A DNA stretch of 60,000 bases from Bolinopsis microptera (Eukaryota > Ctenophora > Tentaculata > Lobata > Bolinopsidae). The translations under genes and the position numbers were made by a program. Shown here piece after piece: positions 53,597 to 60,000 of this stretch; position 1 is the first letter of the stretch, and each line of letters starts with the position of its first letter. The notes below the pieces were generated by a model that was not told the DNA's origin, did no database searches, and worked only from the letters and a program-made list of their open reading frames with translations. The DNA lies in NCBI RefSeq assembly GCF_026151205.1, contig NC_087082.1:19928494-19988493 (forward strand), in the 5' to 3' direction.

Positions 53597-55097
53597 TAAA
53601 CCACTTTGAGTGTATGATTCTGAGATAGAACTTTGCCAACACTGGCATCCCAGCCTTGGGGCTGGGATGAATATCATAAAAGCCCCTATTGTCACACTTA
53701 GGAAATAATCTCTCGTTTCTGTTTCCATAGCGGTCTAAGAATGCCCAAAAAACATCAAGGTAAAACAGTTTATGCCTAGAGCAGCGATCAAAGATCAAAT
53801 TATTCATAGCACAAACATTACCAGGGATTTTCTCTTGTCCGTTGGGGTGGACTGGTGGAATAGCTTGTACAAAAACACGTGCATTTGGATAAAGTTTTTT
53901 TGCTGTCTTCATAAGGTCACTCACAGGGGTCTTGAGATGATTGACCCCCTGGGTACAGTACCGGATGTCGTTGGCACCGAAGCTTAAGAACAGTTTCTTT
54001 ACCTGCACAAGAGGGTTCTTTGTATAAAAGGCCTCAATAGATTTCTGTATAGCTGAGATCTTAAGCCCACCCTTAGCTATGTTGGTGACAGTTTCTTTAC
54101 CTCTACTGAGGCGATCAGCGTCCAATCGAGCAGCAAAGGAGTCACCAGCAATGAGAATGATAGACTTCTGGTGTTTTTGAGAGTCTGTGATGGGGGCTTT
54201 TGGGGATACTTTATTAGGACTGTCGGATGTAGGAGAGGGAAGAATAGGAGATGAAGGGGAAGAGGAAGAGGAAGGTGTGGCTAACTTTCTGAAGGAGAGA
54301 CTATACCTCCAACAAGTTTCATTGTCAGAAGGTGCAACTCCTGGGGCAATCCTGTGCCTCATGACTTGCTGTGCACCAGGCTTCATGATGTTCAGTGTGC
54401 CATTGGTGGCAGGGAGGGTGAAGTCTGCGTTAATCAACTCTTGGGCTGGCCTTGACCTAGAGGCCCTAGTTGTGCGTTGTTCTACTTGGGTTGTATCCAG
54501 TACAAACTCAAGTGACCGTGGAGCTCCTATTGAGTAAGTGCAAATGGAGCTGGACTGTGATATTATTAGGTCTTCATCGTCTTTATGGAGGCTTAACTTA
54601 GCTTGCTGAGTGTCGTACCTAGTAACAAGGCAAGCATCCATGTTGTTGGTGGTGGAGGGGAGGTCATTAATAAGTCCCATCAACTTAAAGATGCTAGGGA
54701 AGTTGTTGATGGGATGTGGCTTGTTAACTATGTTACCAAAGCAGTAGTCTTCTGATGAAGGGCTTAGCCATAGGGTGTGGACTTTTTTAGATTTGCCTTC
54801 AAGATTCATTGAATCCAATTCTTCTGTGATTTTCTTGAATAGATTTTCGTCCATTCCAGGGAGGACTGGGACGTGCTCTACGAGCGCATGTGGGCTATAC
54901 GAGACATTTTGAACAGTAGTTTCCTTCTTCGTTTTCTTTTCCTTCTTCTTTTCATCTAACCGTTCTATCTTTGAAGCAAGCTTTTCCTCTTTCAGACTGT
55001 CCAGGATACTCTCAGTGAGGAGGGTATGCATGTGTTGCTTTACTTCAAGAGATAAGTTTTGCAGTAAGGCGAGGAAGTTGGCGGGCAGTGTTGGCAT
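53580..55097 (-). CDS. LINE ORF1: AlkB-like dioxygenase plus SGNH esterase
   Basis: 505 residues. 1-62: Leu-rich, coiled-coil-like, ending in a Lys-rich stretch (DEKKKEKKTKK). About 105-272: an AlkB-type 2-oxoglutarate/Fe(II) dioxygenase fold: ACLVTRYD then LSLHKDDED gives H171-x-D173; YSIGAPRSLEF is the core strand; TLNIMKPGAQQVMRH gives the distal H248; and R264-YSLSF-R270 is the R-x5-R co-substrate motif. AlkB enzymes remove methyl groups from nucleic-acid bases. 275-305: Ser/Pro linker. 310-490: SGNH hydrolase with GDS (S320), GAND (N376) and DIHPSPKAG (D475, H477). Esterase domains are known in CR1 ORF1 proteins; the AlkB domain is the unusual part. All metal and arginine ligands are present, so it may be active. 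In vivo substrate unknown. ORF2 begins about 195 bp downstream. Confidence 0.85.
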   Translation of the reverse strand: MPTLPANFLALLQNLSLEVKQHMHTLLTESILDSLKEEKLASKIERLDEKKKEKKTKKETTVQNVSYSPHALVEHVPVLPGMDENLFKKITEELDSMNLEGKSKKVHTLWLSPSSEDYCFGNIVNKPHPINNFPSIFKLMGLINDLPSTTNNMDACLVTRYDTQQAKLSLHKDDEDLIISQSSSICTYSIGAPRSLEFVLDTTQVEQRTTRASRSRPAQELINADFTLPATNGTLNIMKPGAQQVMRHRIAPGVAPSDNETCWRYSLSFRKLATPSSSSSPSSPILPSPTSDSPNKVSPKAPITDSQKHQKSIILIAGDSFAARLDADRLSRGKETVTNIAKGGLKISAIQKSIEAFYTKNPLVQVKKLFLSFGANDIRYCTQGVNHLKTPVSDLMKTAKKLYPNARVFVQAIPPVHPNGQEKIPGNVCAMNNLIFDRCSRHKLFYLDVFWAFLDRYGNRNERLFPKCDNRGFYDIHPSPKAGMPVLAKFYLRIIHSKWFNPMGY

Positions 55098-56599
55098 CTT
55101 GTTGTGAAGTGTGGGAGGATCGGGAGGAGACTGGGTGATCCGGATAAGAGATCAACAGCAGGATGTTTCAGTGGCACCGTTATAAACCCTAGCAATCTGG
55201 ATCTGAAACAGTCAATAGGCCAGAGATTTATAGTTCAGAGTGAAAAAATTTGAATTATAATGAACAGAGTTGTCGTAAAGAACTGTATAGCAGAAAAAAG
55301 AATGCAATACTTATCTAAGGGAGAAGTAGCTAAAAGGAGTTAACAAATTTCAAACATCACTAGATCTCTAACAATTAAACTAACCTCGTACCAGACCGCA
55401 GGAGCCCTGGCAGTACAAGACTACCAGGGCAATAGGAAGAAACGATTACCACCTCCACAACCTGCCATCTAACTCAGATCCATCACACCCAGGACACCGG
55501 CAGACTTTACTCCAACGGATTACTCATCGGTAGCCATGCCTAAATAAATGTATTTAATTGTAGTTGTGAAAATAGTTTAAATAGTTTATGCTCAATCAGT
55601 AGGCTGTCACTCTATTAATGCACCACACCGCTTCCTCCACTGCACTAAAAGTTATACAATAAATTCTACAATCCTAATTTTTTATCGTGATGGAGACCGG
55701 TGTCCATACAAAACATTTACTAGGTTGCCGTTTGGTGTGAGCAATAGCGAACAGCACCCACACTCCTTTGCCCCGTCAACCTATATCTAATCTATTTAAA
55801 GAGTGACAACCATACTACACATTGAATTAGGATCCCTTTAAATATCAAATTGATTTATTGTAAACTTGTTTACTCTGTAATAAATGGCATAAAATTGAAT
55901 TTTTGTTTAACTGAATTTTTGTTTAACTGAAAACTCAACTGGGCTCTCCTGTGTCACCAAACTAAACCAATAAGTAATTTTAGATTATTATATTTTTCTA
56001 TATTTGTATAATAATTATATTGACGTAGTGGATGGTTGAGGGGGTTTCAAGCACAGGTCACTCTCAAATCCTAAAGATAAGCAGTGGCCTTCAGCACTTG
56101 AAACCTCTTTAAACCTCCCCTGATTTATTTATTATTGATATTGTTTGATTGTGCCGTAAAAATAAATATTTGTTTTATTAAATATTTGTTTTATTAGTTC
56201 CAGACAAGGTCTAGGATGCTCAATAGCCTTGTACACAATCGTCGGGTTGAACCGCCTTGACCACCGTACAATCCGGTCAATAGTGTAGATTATCAGGGGC
56301 ACTCCGACCCACCAATGCGACTGAAGATTTTATGTAAGAGAAAAATAAAGTTTTCAGCCAGGTTTGTTAAAAGCAACACAGACCTGTGCCAGAACACGAC
56401 CCTTTAACAGGAATCTGACGATTTCAATAGATGGTAAAAAGCTAAAAAAAGGGCTGACGGACAACTAGGAACCTTTCGATTTTACCTAGTTAACTAATTA
56501 ACATGCAAGCTTGGGAAATCCAATCAGCTCCGACAACTAGGAACCTCTTGAGATACTTTAAACATTTCTTATCTCCAGTCAAAATATAAATCATCGGCA
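55098..56599. other. CR1-like 5' leader and non-coding DNA
   Basis: Up to about 55515 the base composition is GC-richer and probably belongs to the LINE 5' leader. The remainder is AT-rich with no ORF. A copy of TATTTGTTTTATTA occurs twice at 56167-56200. Confidence 0.4.
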
Positions 56600-57067
56600 A
56601 ACATTTCTGGTCATTAACAGCATGAATTGTGCAGTCGTACCGTCTGCAATCCAGTTGTTGTACTCTGCCAGCGTATCAAGGTTCCGGGCTGTAGAGAAGG
56701 CAACGACTCGTACGTTCCGATCTGTCTTTCCGTCGAAGAGAACAAAGGGCTCGTGGAGGTGCAGGTAGAGGGGAGGATGAATTCTTCTGAGGTCTTCGCT
56801 TCAAAGTGCTGTGCAGACTTCACGCTTCTGTGGTGCAGCGTTGTCAGCAGGGTGGTTGTGGAGTTTGGAGCCAAGGGATAAAGAGTTATCTGACAGGTTG
56901 AGGTAGGCATGATTGGGACACTTGGTAGGAGGGTTGTGCTTCCGGCATCGCCAAGCAAAGTAAATGGCTGTATCTTTAGCCTTCTTTCTGGAGTAGATGT
57001 ACCCGTCCGTGTCCACCAGCTGTTGAGATCCTCTCTGTCCTTCGATGAATTTGGAGAAAGCAGGCAT
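56600..57067 (-). pseudogene. FLYWCH zinc finger / MULE transposase N-terminal remnant
   Basis: The ORF 57067-56801 starts MPAFSKFIEGQRG and reads LVDTDGYIYSRKK, AWRCRKHNPPTKCPNH and SLGSKLHNHPAD, matching the FLYWCH C-x4-6-C..H-x-H pattern. After a TGA at 56803-56801 the same frame continues with FVLFDGKTDRNVRVVAF, DTLAEYNNWIADGTT, which resembles the region before the MULE transposase domain in FLYWCH-MULE proteins. One in-frame stop and loss of the catalytic domain make this a broken fragment, unless 56801 is an exon edge. Confidence 0.65.
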
Positions 57068-57127
57068 GTTGAATTGAAACCGATATCTTCATGTTCACGT
57101 TTCAGTATATATACCAGAAGTTCGGTT

Positions 57128-57230
57128 GTACGGCCAGGTAGCGCAGTTGGTTAGCCTTAACCGTCACTGGCTAAAAACAAATCCTTCGGCTTCCTGTATT
57201 TGGCTGGTTGCACTTGTGTAACAATATGGC
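57128..57230 (+). repeat. tRNA-derived SINE-like sequence
   Basis: GGCCAGGTAGCGCAGTTGGTTAG resembles a tRNA 5' half with a good A box (TAGCGCAGTTGG). No B box or matching acceptor stem follows, and the end (GGTTGCACTTGTGTAAC) resembles the ends of the repeats at 15390 and 45970, so a SINE is likelier than a tRNA gene. Confidence 0.45.
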
Positions 57231-57489
57231 TGTTGGAATACTCCGAAGTAAAATAAGTGTCTAGATTTTAAAAAAATATTAACAGATGATCAACTCTCGC
57301 ACTTGTGATTGTATGTCTCGTATCACTCCTATTGCATGCTCGGCTCACATCCTTGGATACGAGAACCAGCCCCTTTCGGACCCGGCTCATATCCTTGGAT
57401 ATATACTTCATAATACACAGCTACTTACTAAACTGTCATGTGAACCCTACCCAGGTTCTTGGTTGTCCGGCTGTTAGGATGGTTATAAT
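57231..57489. other. Non-coding, small internal repeat
   Basis: CGGCTCACATCCTTGGATA and CGGCTCATATCCTTGGATA occur 45 bp apart (57340 and 57384). No gene seen. Confidence 0.4.
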
Positions 57490-57618
57490 ATGGATCACAT
57501 CACAAATGATTCGTCACTAATTGGGCCATGTGATGTGATACCTGTGGGAGGCCGAAATGAGAGGTTCCTAATTGTCGGTCACCGAAAAAAAGTTCAATGT
57601 ACAAAGTTTCTTGGGGTG

Positions 57619-57800
57619 ATAACACACATAACCCCGGCATGCGCAGGGATTATATTTCAATTTTTCCCGCGACGCGCGGGAAAAATTTATAATAATTTCG
57701 AGTGCGAAGCACGAGGGATTATTATGAAAATAACCCCGACGTGCTTTAGCACGAGGGGTTATTTTAATATAACTTAAGCGTGCCGGTGTTATGTGTTATA
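57619..57800. mobile_element. Multi-hairpin MITE in the LINE
   Basis: Ends GATAACACACATAACCCCGGCA and the imperfect complement TGCCGGTGTTATGTGTTATA. Inside lie hairpins TTTTTCCCGCGACGCGCGGG plus AAAAA, CGTGCTTTAGCACG and others. Same architecture as 40194-40389 but different sequence. Confidence 0.7.
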
Positions 57801-58545
57801 AACCCCTCCGGGTTAGTGCTAGGACCAACAAATTTCATAATTCTAGCTATATGAGATCAGTATGGAAAATATGAAATGGAATTGGGGAGTATATTATACT
57901 ACCAAATAAATACAACTAAGGTACTATGATATTTGAAATTGGCGTTATATCTAAACGTTATTCCTCAGTCAGAACGTTGAATGGATATCGATAAGGGGCG
58001 TCGAATTAAGCCTGGCAAGCGATAAAAGGTGGAGCTAATAATGATATCGTGTCATGAGTTTCATCAAAGTATACGACTATAATACATGGCTTATATCAAA
58101 CAGGGCAATTGCTACGACAAAATTAACCGGACAAATGTAACCGTCGTTCTGGAACTGGTCCAAGTAATGTAAGAGTTTAAGTAATGTACGCAGTGTGCTG
58201 GAGTTTTGCCAGCGCCTGCAGTAAGACCGATACGTAGATCAAGTGTATTTATAGTTCTTACGTTAAGCCATAGGTCACGTGACATTTTTTACCAAAGCGC
58301 GTCGTAGTAGTTAGTCACGTGATACACGTCATCAAAACACGTGACAGTGCGCGGTTGAAATTCTCATGGAATATCAAAACAAAAAAAATCTTGTTGAGCC
58401 AAATTAGCGGGACGGGATTATAGAAACTTTGCCGGGGTTATTCATTCAGCGGGAAAAAACTAACAGCGGGAGCCGGGATTATCAAAATCTATTTAGCGGG
58501 AGCCGGGATTATCAGAATCTTATTCTATCCCGGAGGGGTTTATAA
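57796..58545. mobile_element. 750-bp element with perfect 17-bp inverted ends
   Basis: TTATAAACCCCTCCGGG at 57796-57812 and its exact complement at 58529-58545. Internal copies of AGCGGGAGCCGGGATTATCA near the right end. No transposase ORF, so non-autonomous. It abuts the MITE to the left and together they interrupt the LINE codon run GVI-IDE. Confidence 0.7.
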
Positions 58546-59555
58546 TAGACGAACAGCTAAGTTGGAAAACACATTTTAATCATCTATCTTTACAGCTGAA
58601 CTACAGTATTGTATTTTTTTTATTAAATACTTTTCAAATTTTACAGAGTACAGCAATAGATGAATATAAAATAGAATCGTTCAAAATATCGCCCCCATCT
58701 GTAAAATATGATGGGCACCCAAACACGGTAAACACATAGTGAACTATGTCCGCAGTAACTTGGACCCATTACATCGAATTAATCTAAATCCAAAAATTTA
58801 TGAAAAACTATTTAATAACAAACAAATCCATGGTGAATAACAGTGGATATAGAGTCAAAATTGGTATTATCGATTAAGAGAATTTGCAAATTCATTCCCG
58901 GCCAAATCTGAACATTTGAAACTATAAAATGCTCTTTTTATGTCACATCTTAGCTATTGTATAAGTTGCTGGACTGGGATCCCTAAACATAAGCTGAATA
59001 AAATCTTTGCAATTCAAAAATGATGTATATTGTATAAGACTGCTATTTGGTAACATTCCCAATTTTGATCTTAAAGAATACTACTTAACCTGTGCACGTC
59101 CAAGAACTTATAATGACATATGGCTACTGGCTAGCAAGAAATACTGTCTTGAACACACTAAACCGCTGTTCACTGAGCAGAAAATTATGAACCTGGAGAA
59201 TCTGCACATGTATCATACATTTATGGAACTATTCAAAATTCTTAAATTTGATGTCCCCCAGTCGATTAAAGATCTTTTCAAGTTCTGTCCTAGAAATGAA
59301 AAACTTCGTCTGATTGTCCCATTACTGAGGTTAGATATCTCCCAACTGAACTTTTTGTACACCTCTACGAAAATTTGGAATGACCTCAGCCCCTATGTAT
59401 TCAAAATATGTAGTGCAAATGAAGATGGGATAATAATCCCGGGTTCTTCCAAAAATTCAGACTTATCAGCCTCGTCAGGTATTATTAAATCTAACCTTAA
59501 AAAGCACTTGCTATCCCTCCAAAATCGAGATGACCCTAATACATGGTAACTAATC

Positions 59556-59665
59556 AGTAATCTATATCCACCAGCGTGCGCTTTTTCGCATAGCGGGCTC
59601 TCACCAGCCCGCTGTCAAAGGGCCCGATATCTCTACAGCCCGCTCATGATATAGCCCGCTAACAA
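59556..59665. repeat. Hairpin-rich repeat related to 40379-40470
   Basis: Shares TATCCACCAGCGTG.GCTTTTTC with 40385-40410. Then AGCGGGCT..AGCCCGCT and GGGCCCGATAT repeats that can fold. Confidence 0.6.
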
Positions 59666-60000
59666 GTGACATTTAATTTGACCAGTAGCAATATAAGTAG
59701 TACAATGGGAGTTTTTCGAGCTGTATTTACCCCAAAAATTGAGGTACATTTAGCTTTAGCACAGTTGACTAATCTGCCAGCTTTTTTAGTCGGAGATTAC
59801 AAGTTCGAATCCCAGTCGAAGCCATTCTTTTCTGTTTGATTGGTGCAGCGGTTTCATGTAACCAGCTTCACCTGTCACATAAATTATCTAGTCACGTGAC
59901 TTGTGTAGTTGAAGATGAAGCTGTACATTTATTTAATTTGAGGAATCGTATTCTATTCAGATAGTCTCTAGATATAAATGAAACACCAAGTATCAACAAT
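59666..60000 (+). other. Non-coding with tRNA-like sequence
   Basis: 59755-59822 has an A box (TAGCACAGTTGAC) and, about 45 bases on, a B box (AGTTCGAATCCC) ending GTCGAAGCCA. Stem pairing is imperfect, so this is a tRNA-derived SINE or decayed tRNA. No other gene seen to the window end. Confidence 0.4.

Larger units (their letters stand above)
49880..55097 (-). mobile_element. Nearly intact CR1-like LINE with AlkB-esterase ORF1
   Basis: Minus-strand non-LTR retrotransposon. Order 5' to 3': ORF1 (55097-53580), a 19-bp-stem hairpin at the ORF1 stop, ORF2 endonuclease (53385-51805) and ORF2 reverse transcriptase (51733-49880). The element extends beyond these coding limits on both sides (5' leader perhaps to about 55515). 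ORF2 is broken by what reads as a single missing base within the GGGG of 51861-51864. Apart from that the coding capacity is complete, so the insertion is young or the break is a sequencing error. The CR1 group assignment rests on the ORF1 esterase and RT motifs. Confidence 0.9.
57490..59549 (+). pseudogene. Jockey/CR1-like LINE 3' part, broken by insertions
   Basis: Pieces of one reverse transcriptase protein. 57550-57620 reads VQCTKFLGVI, continuing at 58546 with IDEQLSWKTHFNHL; then after a further insert of about 240 bp, REFANSFPAK near 58870, SHLSYCISCW near 58945, and the open frame 59007-59549 (180 residues: LLFGNIPNF, LEHTKPLFTEQKI, FLYTSTKIWNDLSPYVFKIC, to the natural C-terminus DDPNTW). 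It is the same family as 38534-39952 and the 48.2-48.9 kb copy. Confidence 0.82.

Noticed and set aside
53471-53728. Small ORF between ORF1 and ORF2 as an accessory LINE gene
   Set aside because: It overlaps ORF1 in another frame and shows no domain.
57128-57200. Functional tRNA gene
   Set aside because: A box is good, but B box, anticodon stem and acceptor pairing are missing.

Overview
This is a window of an invertebrate animal nuclear genome. The evidence is a spliced 12-exon gene with GT-AG introns, an extracellular protein built from a phase-1 CCP exon, a two-MYND-finger protein, many non-LTR retrotransposons, MITEs and satellites, and AT-rich intergenic DNA. The phylum cannot be fixed from the window; the extracellular gene resembles early-branching metazoan proteins, but that is recalled, not tested.

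Layout. 1-5.2 kb: C-rich minisatellite and a long degenerate GGTTACCA array. 5.5-14.0 kb: a 47-bp satellite split by a 3.6-kb RTE-type LINE with a 12-bp target duplication. 14.0-21.6 kb: minisatellites, a truncated RTE copy, a MYND gene whose 3' end is tandemly amplified, and an inverted-repeat-bounded 9-bp minisatellite. 21.6-28.4 kb (minus): a complete MRL-family gene (Mig-10/RIAM/lamellipodin; Ras-association plus PH domains). I reconstructed 12 exons, 2487 coding bases, 828 residues, all phases consistent. 29-32 kb: decayed LINE. 32.9-36.1 kb: possible exons and a MITE. 38.5-40.0 kb: truncated LINE. 41-43.4 kb (plus): secreted or membrane protein exons ending in a CCP domain. 45 kb: a long GT tract. 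46-47 kb: LTR-retrotransposon gag remnant. 49.9-55.1 kb (minus): a nearly intact CR1-like LINE. 56.6-59.6 kb: FLYWCH/MULE remnant and a LINE broken by hairpin-rich insertions.

Two things stand out. First, ORF1 of the CR1-like element contains what reads as a complete AlkB-type 2-oxoglutarate/Fe(II) dioxygenase domain (HxD, distal H, R-x5-R) followed by an SGNH esterase domain. The esterase is known in CR1 ORF1; I do not know of the AlkB fusion being described, and it suggests a retrotransposon that repairs or edits nucleic-acid methylation. Second, in the MRL gene tandem arrays repeatedly start at exon edges, so that 5' splice sites with the last exon bases are copied 2 to 15 times inside the introns; the MYND gene shows the same behaviour at its stop codon.

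Most of the window is repeats. Sequence noise in part of the satellite and near homopolymers suggests that some frameshifts may be assembly errors.
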